In this document: positions 16,559 to 25,209 of the stretch, one piece after another | Layout of the letters: every line of letters begins with the position of its first letter | Position numbering within the stretch: position 1 is the stretch's first letter | Origin: an uncultured Lentisphaerota bacterium | GTDB taxonomy: Bacteria > Verrucomicrobiota > Kiritimatiellia > CAIQIC01 | DNA: 35,754 bases | Assembly: GCA_903889245.1 (NCBI GenBank) | Contig: CAISWQ010000084.1 | Span: forward strand, 1 to 35,754 | Reading direction: 5' to 3' | Notes under the pieces: model-generated | What the model was told of the DNA's origin: nothing | The model's database searches: none | Seen by the model: the letters and a program-made list of their open reading frames with translations, nothing else | Made by a program: the position numbers and the translations under genes

Positions 16559-17713
16559 ATGAACATGGAAACTATTTTCAAGGTGACGCGAACCGGGCTG
16601 CTGCTGCTGCTGCTGGTGGCTTTGGCGGGTTGCGGCAAGAAGCAGGCGGCGCCGCCGGCGATGAAGTTCCCGGTCAAGCTGACGCCCGCCCTCCAGATGG
16701 AGGCGCCGGTGCTGATCAGCGCCTTCGGGACCACCAAGGAGCGGATGAGCGTGGACATCGTCCCACAGGTGTCGGGGCAGATGCTCAAGACCTTCATCAA
16801 GGATGGCGCGGTCGTCACCAACGGCCAGCCGTTGTTCCAGATTGATCCGCGCGATTACGCCGCGCGCGTCCAGCAGGTCGAGGCCGCCCTCGCCGCCGAC
16901 AAGGCGAACCTCGAACTCGCGCGCCTGACCGTGGAGCGCAACCAGCCGCTGCTCGAAAAGAAGCTGATCTCCGCCGAGGACTTCGACACGCTCAAGACCA
17001 AGGCCGCCGCCGCCGCCGCCGCCCAGCAGGCCGACGAGGCGCAGCTCGCGCTCGCGCAACTGAACCTCTCGCGCTGCACGATCACCGCGCCGCTCGAGGG
17101 CGTCTGTTCCGTCCGCTATGCCGATGATGGCAACCTCGTCAACGCCGGCCAGACCCGGCTCGTGAACATCCGCAGCTATGACCCGCTGTTCGTGGACTTC
17201 GCCATCTCCGAGGAATATCTGTCGCTGGTCCGCCGCGCGCTCGCGGCCGGCCCGGTCAAGCTGGACCTGGTCCCGCGCGGCGAGACCAACAGCTACCCCG
17301 GCACGCTGGAGCTCATGGATAACGCCGTCAGCGCGATGACCGGCACGATCCAGTTGCGCGGTTCCGTGCCGAACCCCGCCCTCAAGCTCTGGGCGCAGCA
17401 GTTCGTCACCGTCAGCGTCAACGCCGGCACGGTCCCCGGCGCGGTGATGGTGCCGGAGGGCGCGATCCAGTTCGGCAAGCAGGGCCCCTATCTCTACGTC
17501 GTCAACGGCAAGCAAACCGCGGAGCTGCGACTGGTGCAGATGGGCGTCCGCGTCGGCGATCTCGTGCAGGCGGTCACCGGCGTTAAGGCCGGCGAACACG
17601 TCGTCGTGCTCGGCCAGTTGCTGCTGTTCCCCGGCGCGCCGACGGTGGATACGAGCCAGCCGCCGCCCGCCGCGCCACCCGCGGCCGCGCAACCGGGGCC
17701 CGCCGCGAAATGA
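16559..17713 (+). CDS. RND efflux periplasmic adaptor (membrane fusion protein)
   Basis: A 384-residue lipoprotein. The signal peptide ends in the lipobox ALAGC. The lipoyl/hairpin part follows (VDIVPQVSGQMLKTFIKDGA, QPLFQIDPRDY, then a long coiled coil and CTITAPLEGVCSVRYADDGN). Beta-barrel and membrane-proximal domains come next, and the tail is Pro/Ala-rich. It links the RND pump to the TolC-type channel. The ATG at 16559 is favoured by GGAG six bases upstream; ATGs at 16553 and 16565 are badly spaced. Confidence 0.93.
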   Translation: MNMETIFKVTRTGLLLLLLVALAGCGKKQAAPPAMKFPVKLTPALQMEAPVLISAFGTTKERMSVDIVPQVSGQMLKTFIKDGAVVTNGQPLFQIDPRDYAARVQQVEAALAADKANLELARLTVERNQPLLEKKLISAEDFDTLKTKAAAAAAAQQADEAQLALAQLNLSRCTITAPLEGVCSVRYADDGNLVNAGQTRLVNIRSYDPLFVDFAISEEYLSLVRRALAAGPVKLDLVPRGETNSYPGTLELMDNAVSAMTGTIQLRGSVPNPALKLWAQQFVTVSVNAGTVPGAVMVPEGAIQFGKQGPYLYVVNGKQTAELRLVQMGVRVGDLVQAVTGVKAGEHVVVLGQLLLFPGAPTVDTSQPPPAAPPAAAQPGPAAK

Positions 17714-17720
17714 GCGGAAC

Positions 17721-17834
17721 TTTTCCAGGGATGGGAAAGCCGGGGCCGCTGTTTTTCCAAGGCTGGGAACATTTCGGCCCAGACGTTTCCAAGGCTTGGA
17801 AAATGAAAGGGAGTTTTTTCCAAGGCTTGGAAAC
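17721..17834. repeat. Palindrome array B, 4 units, 31-32 bp period
   Basis: Units lie at 17721-17739 (TTTTCCAGGGATGGGAAAG), 17753-17771 (TTTTCCAAGGCTGGGAACA), 17785-17803 (GTTTCCAAGGCTTGGAAAA) and 17816-17834 (TTTTCCAAGGCTTGGAAAC). Steps are 32, 32 and 31 bp. The array fills the gap between the adaptor and pump genes inside one operon and ends 23 bases before the pump's start codon. Conservation rises toward the pump gene. Confidence 0.9.
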
Positions 17835-17857
17835 CTGTGTGAGAAACGGAGCGCAAC

Positions 17858-20800
17858 GTGAGCTTCTCTGAAATCTTTGTGCGGCGTCCGATCGCGACGG
17901 TCCTGCTGACGACCCTGATGGTCGTCGCCGGCGCGTGGGCCTACCTGCGCCTGCCGGTCAACAGCCTGCCGACGGTGGACTATCCCGTCATCCAGGTCAT
18001 CGTGGCCTATCCCGGCGCGAGCCCGGCGACGATGGCCAGCGCGGTCGCGCTGCCGCTGGAGAACGAGTTCACGCAGATCAACGGCCTGCAGACGATGATC
18101 TCCGACAACAAGCAGGGCATCAGCACGATCAATCTGACCTTCAGCCTCGATCGCAATGTGGACTTGGTGGCGCCGGACGTGCAGGCGGCGATCACGCGCG
18201 CGCAGAACAACCTGCCCAAGGATCTGCCGAATCCGCCAACCTACAAGAAGTTCAATCCCTCCGATCAGCCGATCTTTTACGTCATGCTGCACTCCGACAC
18301 GCTGACGCACGGCGACCTGAACGATTACGGCAGCCACGTGATTGCGCGCAAGTTGAGCATGATCGAGGGCGTCTCGCAGGTGCAGGTCTATGGCGCGAAG
18401 CGCGCGGTGCGCATCCAGTTCAGCCCGGAGAAGCTCGCGGCCTACCAGCTCGGCGTGGATGAACTGGCCACGGCGCTGCGCGTCGGCACGGTCAACATCC
18501 CGGGCGGCACGCTCAACGGCGCGATGCGCACCTACGTCATCGAGCCACAAGGCCAGCTCCGCACCGGCCGCGAGTTTGGCGAGCTGATCGTGGCGCAGCG
18601 CAAGGGCGCGCCGGTCCGGCTCAAGGACGTGGCGAACTGCGTGGATAGCCTGGCCAATGACCTCGTCAACATCAAGTACACCAAGCCCGGCGAGGCGGAT
18701 TCCGACAAGTGCGTCGTCATGGCCATCTCGCGCGCGAGTGGCGCCAACACGGTGGCCGTGGCGGATGAAATCACCCGCGAGTTGGATGAGGCCAAGCACT
18801 CGCTGCCCGGTTCCGTTAAGATCGAGGTGATGCACAACGGCGCCGACCCGATCCGCGAGAGCCTGCACGATGTGCAGACGACGGTCGTCATCGCGCTGGT
18901 CCTCGTCGTGCTGGTGATCTTCTTCTTCCTCGGCCGCGTCCGGGAAACGGTCATCCCCAGCATCGTGCTGCCGATCTCGCTCATGGGCACGATGCTGCTG
19001 ATGTACCCGAGCAACTTCAACATAGACATCCTCTCGCTGATGGGCATCATCCTCGCCGTCGGCTTCCTGGTGGATGATGCGATCGTCGTGCTGGAGAACA
19101 CCGTGCGCCATCTGGAGGAGGGCAAGAAGCCGATTCCGGCGGCGCTGCAAAGCATGAAGGAGATTTCCTTCACGGTCATCTCCACCAGCGCGGCGCTGAT
19201 CATCGTCTTCATGCCGCTGGTCTTCATGAGCGGCGCCGTGGGCCGCAACCTGCGCGAGTTTGCGCTGACCGTCATCTTCGCCGTCATCGTCTCGACCGTC
19301 CTGGCGTTGACGCTCTCGCCGATGATGTGCGCGCATATTCTGCAGCATGAAAAGGCGCCGAATGCCGTCCAGCGCTGGATCACCAACAGCATCAACCGCC
19401 TGATCCGCGGTTACGGCGCAGCCCTGCACTGGCAGTTGCGCCACAAGTGGATGGCCCTCCTGATGTTGCTGCTCTGCACGCTGGGTACGGGCGGCCTCTT
19501 CGTCGTGCTGCCCGGCGATTTCCTGCCGCCGGGCGACAGCTCCTTCATCTTCGGCGCCATCATCATGCCGCAGGGCGCCTCGACGGAACAGATGCAGACC
19601 TTCCAGAACAAGGTGATGGCGGCGCTCAAGGAGGAACCGGCCGTCAAGCAGATCGGCAGCGTCACCGGCTTCCAGCCCGGCGCCGATCAAAGCATTGGTT
19701 TTGTTTTTGTCCGTCTCAAGCCCACGTCCGAGCGGCCTCCGATTGATAAGCTTGTCGAGCAGTTTGGCCACAAGTTGTTCCGCTTCCCGGAGGGTATTGT
19801 GGCCTTGCGTGCCGCGCCCGTGCTCAAGATCAGCTCCGGCGCCGAGTCCACCATGATGGGCAGCGAATATGCCTATATGCTCTCCGGCCTGGACCGGGCC
19901 AGCGTCTATGCCACCGGCCTGAAGCTCGAACAGGAAATCCGGCAGGTGCCGGGTGTCAATGCGTTCGCTGTCCAGAACAGCGTCAAGCTCAACATGCCCC
20001 GTTTGAATGTGGCGCTTGACCGCGATCGCGCCTCCGCGCTCGGCATCAGCGCCGGGGCCATCGAGCAGGCGCTCGCCTGGGCCTTTGCCGGCGGCTATGC
20101 CACGCAGTTCACCACCGACCAGGATCAATATCAGGTCATCCCGGAGATCGAGAAGCCCAGCCAGCGTCTGCCGGAGAACCTCGGCCTGCTCTATCTGCGT
20201 TCGCAACTGACGGGCAACCTGGTCCCGCTCAAGTCACTCGTGAACTGGACCGAGGAGGCCAGCCCGCAGAACGTCCCGCACGCCAACCAGCATGAGTCGG
20301 CGACCATTTCGTTCAGCAAGTGGCCCGGCGTTCCGCTCGGTTATGTCACCAAGGCCATCGAAGAACGCGCCGCCAAGCTCCTGCCGCCGGGCGTCGAGGG
20401 CGGGTTCGTCGGCGACGCGCTGGAGTTCAACAAATCCATCGCCAGCCTGGGCATCCTCATTCTCATCGCCATCTTCCTCAAATACATCGTGCTGGGCGTG
20501 CTCTACGAGAGCTATGTCCACCCGTTCACGATTCTCACGACGCTGCCCGTCGCCATGTTCGGCGGACTGGCGACGCTTTACGTGGCGCATCAGCTCTTTC
20601 CGAGCAGCGGCGCCGGGGTGCTGCACCTCTACGCCTATATTGGGCTTTTCGTGCTGATGGGTTTGATTACCAAGAACGGCATCCTGATGGTGGACTTTGC
20701 CGAGCAGCGGCGGCGCGAGGGCAAGAACGCCTACGACGCCATCCACGACGCCTGCTGCGTCCGCTTCCGCCCGATCCTGATGACCGGCCTGTGTGCGATT

Positions 20801-20986
20801 CTCGGCGCGATGCCCATCGCGTGCCGCTTCGGCGCCGATGCCTCCAGCCGCCAGCCGCTCGGCCTTGTCGTCGTCGGCGGCATGGTCTTCGCGCAGATCA
20901 TCACGCTCTTCGTCACGCCCGGCATCTACCTCTATATGGAGAAACTCCAGGAGCGCTTCTTCAAGGTCCGCACCGACCTGGAGTGA
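17858..20986 (+). CDS. RND-family multidrug efflux permease (AcrB/MdtB/MdtC type)
   Basis: A 1,042-residue inner-membrane pump of normal RND size. It begins SFSEIFVRRPIATVLLTTLM. The proton-relay aspartates are in VGFLVDDAIVVLENTVRH (TM4) and the lysine in LITKNGILMVDFAEQRRREG (TM10). Two large periplasmic loops lie between helices 1-2 and 7-8. It works with the preceding adaptor and channel to expel hydrophobic or amphiphilic compounds by proton exchange. The start is GTG at 17858 with CGGAG eight bases upstream. The 31-32 bp palindrome array separates it from the adaptor gene. Confidence 0.95.
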   Translation: MSFSEIFVRRPIATVLLTTLMVVAGAWAYLRLPVNSLPTVDYPVIQVIVAYPGASPATMASAVALPLENEFTQINGLQTMISDNKQGISTINLTFSLDRNVDLVAPDVQAAITRAQNNLPKDLPNPPTYKKFNPSDQPIFYVMLHSDTLTHGDLNDYGSHVIARKLSMIEGVSQVQVYGAKRAVRIQFSPEKLAAYQLGVDELATALRVGTVNIPGGTLNGAMRTYVIEPQGQLRTGREFGELIVAQRKGAPVRLKDVANCVDSLANDLVNIKYTKPGEADSDKCVVMAISRASGANTVAVADEITRELDEAKHSLPGSVKIEVMHNGADPIRESLHDVQTTVVIALVLVVLVIFFFLGRVRETVIPSIVLPISLMGTMLLMYPSNFNIDILSLMGIILAVGFLVDDAIVVLENTVRHLEEGKKPIPAALQSMKEISFTVISTSAALIIVFMPLVFMSGAVGRNLREFALTVIFAVIVSTVLALTLSPMMCAHILQHEKAPNAVQRWITNSINRLIRGYGAALHWQLRHKWMALLMLLLCTLGTGGLFVVLPGDFLPPGDSSFIFGAIIMPQGASTEQMQTFQNKVMAALKEEPAVKQIGSVTGFQPGADQSIGFVFVRLKPTSERPPIDKLVEQFGHKLFRFPEGIVALRAAPVLKISSGAESTMMGSEYAYMLSGLDRASVYATGLKLEQEIRQVPGVNAFAVQNSVKLNMPRLNVALDRDRASALGISAGAIEQALAWAFAGGYATQFTTDQDQYQVIPEIEKPSQRLPENLGLLYLRSQLTGNLVPLKSLVNWTEEASPQNVPHANQHESATISFSKWPGVPLGYVTKAIEERAAKLLPPGVEGGFVGDALEFNKSIASLGILILIAIFLKYIVLGVLYESYVHPFTILTTLPVAMFGGLATLYVAHQLFPSSGAGVLHLYAYIGLFVLMGLITKNGILMVDFAEQRRREGKNAYDAIHDACCVRFRPILMTGLCAILGAMPIACRFGADASSRQPLGLVVVGGMVFAQIITLFVTPGIYLYMEKLQERFFKVRTDLE

Positions 20987-20992
20987 ACCGCG

Positions 20993-21129
20993 GCCAGCGG
21001 ACAGAGATCAGAGATCAGAAGTCAGCGGTCAGCATAATTATGAACATTCCTTGTTCGCTCTTCTGCGGTTTCTCCGCCTCTTCTTCTGTCTGCCCTCTGA
21101 CTTCTGATCTCTGACTTCTGACCTCTGGC
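20993..21129. repeat. Short element bounded by 40-bp heptamer inverted repeats
   Basis: Bases 20993-21032 and 21090-21129 form an inverted repeat with 34 of 40 positions identical. Both arms are seven-base-period runs (AGAGATC, AGAAGTC and similar). Only 57 bases lie between. Read on the minus strand, the arm leads through a purine-rich stretch to AAGGA-ATG and a 10-codon reading frame that ends at a TGA inside the other arm. This mirrors the arrangement of the four-helix-bundle element at 26759-27206, without the gene. It fills most of the 197-bp gap between the pump gene and glyQS. Confidence 0.75.
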
Positions 21130-21183
21130 TTGCGCGTTCTTCGCGCTTGACCCTGCGGGGTGGCTCAAGCACGATGCGCGGCC

Positions 21184-22623
21184 ATGAGTGCACAGGAAAA
21201 AAACAATAAACTGGAGGCGCTGGCTTCGCTCTGTAAGCGCCGCGGGTTCATCTTCCAAACCTCGGAAATCTATGGCGGCCTGAACGGCTTCTGGGATTAC
21301 GGCCCGCTCGGCGCCGAGCTGAAGCGCAATATCAAGGACGCGTGGTGGAAGGCGATGGTCCACGAGCGCGAGGACATCGTCGGGCTCGACTCCGCGATCA
21401 TCCAGCATCCGCGGACGTGGGAGGCCTCCGGGCATCTCGAAGGCTTCACCGACCCGATGGTGGATTGCAAGGCGTGCAAGAAGCGCTTCCGCGCCGACCA
21501 GTTCTGCGAGGAGCAGGGGCTGAAGTTGGAGTGCGACGCGAACAAAAAGCCGCTGCTGCCCGCGGGCGCCAAGTGCCCGGCGTGCGGCTCCAAGGACATC
21601 ACGCCGCCGCGCGCGTTCAACCTGATGTTCAAGACCTATGTGGGCCCGCAGGAGGACACCTCGACGCTCGCGTTCCTGCGGCCGGAGACCGCGCAGGGGA
21701 TTTTCGCGCAGTACAACAACGTGCTCGCGTGCGCGCGCGTGAAGGTGCCGTTCGGCATCGCGCAAATCGGCAAGGCGTTCCGCAACGAGATCAATCCGCG
21801 CAACTACACGTTCCGCTCGCGCGAGTTCGAGCAGATGGAACTGGAATTTTTCGTCAAGCCCGGCACCGACGCCGAGTGGCACGAGTACTGGGTGGCCGAG
21901 CGGCTCAAGTGGTACAGCCGCATCGGGCTGCCGGAGGGCCATCTGCACCGCTACGTCTATGGCAAGGACGAGCTCGCGCATTACGCGAGCGCGTGCGTGG
22001 ACGTGCTCTATGACTTCCCGTTCGGCACGCAGGAACTCGAAGGCATCGCCGCGCGCGGCGACTTCGACCTTGGCCGTCACCAGCAGTTCAGCGGCAAGTC
22101 CATGGAGTATTTCGACCAGGACACGAAGGAAAAATTCGTACCGCACGTCGTCGAGCCTTCGGCCGGCACCGACCGCATCGCGCTGGCGTTGCTGTGCGAG
22201 GCGTTCCACGAGGAATGGGTGCCGACTAGCGATGTCGCGGGCGCTCAGCCGATTCCCGTGGACTACGACAACCCGAAGCAGCCGCAGGGCCACGAGCTGC
22301 GCACCGTGCTGCGCTTCGCGCCGTGCATCGCGCCCATCAAGGTCGCGGTCTTCCCGCTGCTCAAGAACAAGCCCGACCTCGTGACCAAGGCGCGCGGCGT
22401 CTATGACACGCTGCGCAAGCGCTGGAGCGCGTTCTGGGATGTCGCCGGCGCGATCGGCCGCCGCTACCGCCGGCAGGACGAGATCGGTACGCCGTTCGGC
22501 GTCACGGTGGACTTCCAAACCCTGGAAGACGACACCGTCACGCTGCGCGAGCGCGACTCGATGCAACAGGTGCGTGTGAAGATTGGCGAATTGCCGGAAC
22601 GTCTGTCCGCCGCGATTGGATGA
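21184..22623 (+). CDS. glyQS: Glycyl-tRNA synthetase, single-chain homodimeric type
   Basis: A 479-residue class II aminoacyl-tRNA synthetase of the alpha2 type; the alpha2beta2 type would need two genes. It shows SLCKRRGFIFQTSEIYGG, a CxxC-rich insertion (CKACKKRF, CPACGSKD), motif 2 in FRNEINPRNYTFRSREFEQM and motif 3 in EPSAGTDRIALALL. The C-terminal anticodon-binding domain begins near APCIAPIKVAVFPL. It charges tRNA-Gly. The ATG at 21184 is selected from the conserved start; no clear Shine-Dalgarno precedes it. A GTG at 21160 would add eight residues. Confidence 0.96.
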   Translation: MSAQEKNNKLEALASLCKRRGFIFQTSEIYGGLNGFWDYGPLGAELKRNIKDAWWKAMVHEREDIVGLDSAIIQHPRTWEASGHLEGFTDPMVDCKACKKRFRADQFCEEQGLKLECDANKKPLLPAGAKCPACGSKDITPPRAFNLMFKTYVGPQEDTSTLAFLRPETAQGIFAQYNNVLACARVKVPFGIAQIGKAFRNEINPRNYTFRSREFEQMELEFFVKPGTDAEWHEYWVAERLKWYSRIGLPEGHLHRYVYGKDELAHYASACVDVLYDFPFGTQELEGIAARGDFDLGRHQQFSGKSMEYFDQDTKEKFVPHVVEPSAGTDRIALALLCEAFHEEWVPTSDVAGAQPIPVDYDNPKQPQGHELRTVLRFAPCIAPIKVAVFPLLKNKPDLVTKARGVYDTLRKRWSAFWDVAGAIGRRYRRQDEIGTPFGVTVDFQTLEDDTVTLRERDSMQQVRVKIGELPERLSAAIG

Positions 22624-22646
22624 TTTCGCCCAGAAAGGAAGTAACC

Positions 22647-23060
22647 ATGGAACCGATCAATTGCCCGCCGCCCGTGCCGCCGCCGGCGCCTCCTGCCCCG
22701 CAACCGTTCAAGGCCAGCGGGCCGCAGGACGAACGCATGTGGGCGATGCTGTGTCACCTGACGACCTTGAGTGGCATGGTGATTCCGTTCGGCAATATCA
22801 TCGGGCCGCTGGTCATCTGGTTGATCAAGCGCGAGGTGTACGGCTTGGTGAACGATCAGGGGAAGGAAGCGTTGAACTTCCAGATCACCATGACGCTGGG
22901 CGGTTTGCTCTGCATCCCGCTTTTCTTTGTCTGCGGGATCGGGATTGCCGTGCTGGTGCTGTTGAGCCTCTTCGACATCGTCTTCACCATCATCGCGGCG
23001 ATCAAGGCCAACGAGGGCGTGTGCTACCGCTACCCGCTGTGCATCCGGTTTATTAAATGA
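22647..23060 (+). CDS. DUF4870/Tic20-like small membrane protein
   Basis: A 137-residue protein. It has a Pro-rich N-terminus (about 1-25), the segment DERMWAMLCHLTTLSGMVIP, then GNIIGPLVIWLIKRE and NDQGKEALNFQITMT, and two further hydrophobic helices (about 85-120). This pattern matches the DUF4870 family, whose function is not established. The ATG at 22647 has AAAGGAAG upstream, 23 bases after the glyQS stop. An in-frame ATG at 22620 overlapping glyQS lacks a ribosome binding site. Confidence 0.8.
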   Translation: MEPINCPPPVPPPAPPAPQPFKASGPQDERMWAMLCHLTTLSGMVIPFGNIIGPLVIWLIKREVYGLVNDQGKEALNFQITMTLGGLLCIPLFFVCGIGIAVLVLLSLFDIVFTIIAAIKANEGVCYRYPLCIRFIK

Positions 23061-23083
23061 CGTCATGATGAATGGTGGTGTTT

Positions 23084-23341
23084 ATGCCAGACATCAATTT
23101 CGATTGTCCGCTCTGCGATCAAAACATGGAAGCGCCCATGAAGATGGTGGGCCTGAAGATCCTGTGCCCCGGCTGCCGCACCATCATCCAGATTCCCTGG
23201 CCCGCGGAGGTCGAGGCGCAGCGGCGCGAACGGGAAAAGTCGGCCACCGTGCCCATTGACCTCAAGGAACTGGGCGGCCTTCCGCCGGACCCGGAAAAGC
23301 GCCGGATCGTCATCACGCGCAACAGTGGCCTGCAAGGATGA
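23084..23341 (+). CDS. Small zinc-ribbon protein
   Basis: An 85-residue protein with two CxxC pairs (CPLC and CPGC) in the order expected for a zinc ribbon, then a charged, probably flexible tail. Function unknown. A similar double CxxC module begins the glycosyltransferase at 2882, although the two proteins share little else. The ATG at 23084 gives MPDINFDCPLC; an ATG at 23072 would add MVVF. The stop overlaps the next gene's ATG by 4 bases, linking it to the KamA-like enzyme. Confidence 0.7.
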   Translation: MPDINFDCPLCDQNMEAPMKMVGLKILCPGCRTIIQIPWPAEVEAQRREREKSATVPIDLKELGGLPPDPEKRRIVITRNSGLQG

Positions 23342-24423
23342 GCGTGGCGGCGCGTCACGCTCATCCTGCTGCTTGGCGCTGGCAACTGCGCCACCGCATC
23401 CTTTCCGTGGCGCAACTCATCGCGCACCTGCCCGCGCTGCGTGCGCAATCCGCCGGCCTCGCCGCCGCGGCGGAGCAATTTCCGCTCGCGATCACGCCTT
23501 ATTACGCCGGCTTGATCCGGCGCGCCGACGACGCCGATCCGATCTTCCGCCTCGCCGTGCCGCAGGCCGTGGAACTCGCGGAGCAGCAGTACCAGAGCCT
23601 CGACCCGATGGGTGAGGCGCGCCACACGCCCGTGCCCGGCCTCGTGCGCCGCTACCGCGACCGCGCGCTGCTGCTCGTCACGCCCCACTGCGCCACCTAC
23701 TGCCGCCACTGCGACCGCAAGCGCGTCGCCGGCCGCGGCACGGGGGGCATGACGACCGCGCAGTTCCAGCGCGCGGTGGCGTGGATCAGGCGGCATCGCG
23801 AAATCCGCGACGTGATTCTCTCCGGCGGCGATCCGCTGACGCTCGGCGACGCCGCGCTGGCGCGCATGCTGGCCGCGCTGCGCGCCCTTCCGCACGTCGA
23901 GATCATCCGCGTGCATACACGGACGCCGGTGACGCTGCCGCAGCGCATCACCCCGGCGCTCGTGAAGCTGCTCCGCCGCTTCCAGCCGCTCTGGCTCAAC
24001 ACGCAGTTCAATCACCCGCGCGAGCTGACCCCGCAGGCGTGCGCCGCCCTCGCGCGCCTGGCCGATGCCGGCCTGCCGCTCGGCAACCAGTCGGTGCTCT
24101 TGCGCGGCGTGAACGATGCCGTGGAGGTTCTGGAAGAATTGTTTCGCGGATTGGTGCGCAACCGCGTCCGGCCCTACTACCTTTTCCAATGCGAACTGGT
24201 CCGCGGCGCGGAACATTTCCGCGTGCCGACGCGGCGCGGCCTCGCCCTCATGGCTGAACTGCGCCGCCGCTTGAGCCTCATGGCGCTGCCCACCTTCGTC
24301 CTCGATACGCCCGACGCCGGGAAAATCCCGCTGACCACCGGCCACATCCTCGCCAGCGGCAACAAACAGCTCAAGCTGCGCGGCCTGCACGGCGAAATCG
24401 CCACCTATCCCGAACCGCAGTGA
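23338..24423 (+). CDS. KamA-family radical SAM aminomutase (lysine 2,3-aminomutase/EpmB-like)
   Basis: A 361-residue enzyme, shorter than clostridial lysine 2,3-aminomutase (about 416). The [4Fe-4S] motif is C118, C122 and C125 in CATYCRHCDRKR. SAM contact is ILSGGDPLTL. The PLP lysine is probably K329 in LDTPDAGKIP, where the usual GGGGK loop is one residue shorter. A lysine-contacting Asp in the clostridial enzyme (within QCDLS) is Glu here (QCELVRG). Possible roles are free beta-lysine formation or beta-lysylation of elongation factor P. Neither efp nor epmA is in the window, so the substrate stays open. It overlaps the zinc-ribbon gene (ATGA). Confidence 0.88.
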   Translation: MSVAARHAHPAAWRWQLRHRILSVAQLIAHLPALRAQSAGLAAAAEQFPLAITPYYAGLIRRADDADPIFRLAVPQAVELAEQQYQSLDPMGEARHTPVPGLVRRYRDRALLLVTPHCATYCRHCDRKRVAGRGTGGMTTAQFQRAVAWIRRHREIRDVILSGGDPLTLGDAALARMLAALRALPHVEIIRVHTRTPVTLPQRITPALVKLLRRFQPLWLNTQFNHPRELTPQACAALARLADAGLPLGNQSVLLRGVNDAVEVLEELFRGLVRNRVRPYYLFQCELVRGAEHFRVPTRRGLALMAELRRRLSLMALPTFVLDTPDAGKIPLTTGHILASGNKQLKLRGLHGEIATYPEPQ

Positions 24424-24491
24424 ACGTTTCCCAAGGAAAAGCACGGGTGTGATTTTGTGAGGCTTCCCGCATCGCGCATCCCGCCGCTGCT

Positions 24492-25055
24492 TCAGAGCGC
24501 GAGGAAATTTTTCAGGATGCGCTTGCCGTCTTGCGTCAGGATGGATTCCGGATGGAATTGGACGCCGTGGATCGGGAATTTTTTGTGGCGCAGGCCCATG
24601 ATTTCGCCTTGGTCGGTGTCTGCGGAAATTTCGAGATCGGCGGGCAGGCCTTCGCGCTGGACGATGAGCGAGTGATAACGCGTGGCCTCGAACGGGTTCG
24701 GCATTCCGGCAAAGACGCCGCGGCCATCGTGGCGGATCAACGAGGTCTTGCCGTGCATCAACCGCTCGGCGCGGACCACCTTGCCGCCGAAAACGTGGCC
24801 GAGGCACTGGTGGCCGAGGCAGACGCCGAGCAGCGGCAGCTTGGGCCCAAACTGGCGGATGACCTCGCACGAAATGCCCGCCTGCGGCGGATCGCACGGG
24901 CCGGGGCTGACGAGAATCTTCGCCGGCTTGAGCGCCGCGATTTGCTCCAGCGTGATCGCGTCGTTGCGGTACACCTGCACCTCCGCGCCCAGTTCGCCGA
25001 GATATTGGACGAGGTTGTAGGTGAAGCTGTCGTAGTTGTCTATCACGAGAATCAT
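24492..25055 (-). CDS. trpG: Anthranilate synthase component II (glutamine amidotransferase)
   Basis: A 187-residue class I glutamine amidotransferase. It begins [20 protein letters not shown]. The oxyanion strand is [13 protein letters not shown], the nucleophile is C79 in [11 protein letters not shown], and the His/Glu pair is in VQFHPESI. It supplies ammonia to TrpE for the first committed step to tryptophan, and may double as PabA for folate, as in several bacteria. RBS AGGATGA precedes the ATG at 25055. It is the last gene of the hisF-hisI-trpE-trpG run, separated from trpE by 160 bases containing array C and a hairpin. The 68 bases to the convergent kamA-like gene hold no clear terminator. 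Confidence 0.95.
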   Translation of the reverse strand: MILVIDNYDSFTYNLVQYLGELGAEVQVYRNDAITLEQIAALKPAKILVSPGPCDPPQAGISCEVIRQFGPKLPLLGVCLGHQCLGHVFGGKVVRAERLMHGKTSLIRHDGRGVFAGMPNPFEATRYHSLIVQREGLPADLEISADTDQGEIMGLRHKKFPIHGVQFHPESILTQDGKRILKNFLAL

Positions 25056-25079
25056 GGCGTCATCCTGTCAGTTGCGGTG

Positions 25080-25102
25080 GACCGCGCACTCCGTGCGCGG
25101 TC
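25080..25102. repeat. GC-rich perfect hairpin between trpE and trpG
   Basis: A 10-bp perfect stem, GACCGCGCAC and its complement, encloses the loop TCC. No U tract follows on either strand, so it is not a simple terminator. The neighbouring bases 25103-25120 repeat parts of the stem (GTGCGCGGAG). It may be a REP-like unit or processing hairpin. Confidence 0.55.
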
Positions 25103-25128
25103 GCCGTGCGCGGAGCGCCCGGCCCACC

Positions 25129-25209
25129 TTTTCCAAGGCTTGGAAAAACGCGGCGTGGTTTTTCCAAGGTTTGGAAAATTCCCGGTTTTCTTTTCCAAGG
25201 CTTGGAAAA
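25129..25209. repeat. Palindrome array C, 3 units, exact 31 bp period
   Basis: Units lie at 25129-25147 (TTTTCCAAGGCTTGGAAAA, a perfect palindrome around a central G), 25160-25178 (TTTTCCAAGGTTTGGAAAA) and 25191-25209 (again the perfect form). Steps are exactly 31 and 31 bp. The array lies between the trpE stop and the trpG start within one transcription direction. It is the best-preserved array in the window. Confidence 0.95.

Noticed and set aside
14743-16821. A 692-codon open frame on the minus strand
   Set aside because: It runs opposite marR, the TolC-type gene and the adaptor and crosses their boundaries. No motif supports it.
16415-20206. A 1,263-codon open frame on the minus strand opposite the efflux genes
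   Set aside because: It is the antisense of clearly homologous TolC, adaptor and RND genes. High GC with G/C third positions keeps the opposite frame open. The predicted protein is His/Arg/Asp-rich without known domains.
20987-21183. T-box leader before glyQS
   Set aside because: The region is taken up by heptamer inverted repeats. No T-box sequence, specifier loop or terminator was found.
21252-21270. Palindrome-like TTCCAAACCTCGGAA inside glyQS
   Set aside because: It encodes conserved residues (FQTSEIY), is single, and has no neighbour at 31 bp. A similar one at 22513-22530 is rejected for the same reasons.
24424-24491. TTTCCCAAGGAAA between the kamA-like gene and trpG as another array unit
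   Set aside because: It lacks the TTGG half and the correct arm spacing and stands alone. Chance similarity is more likely.
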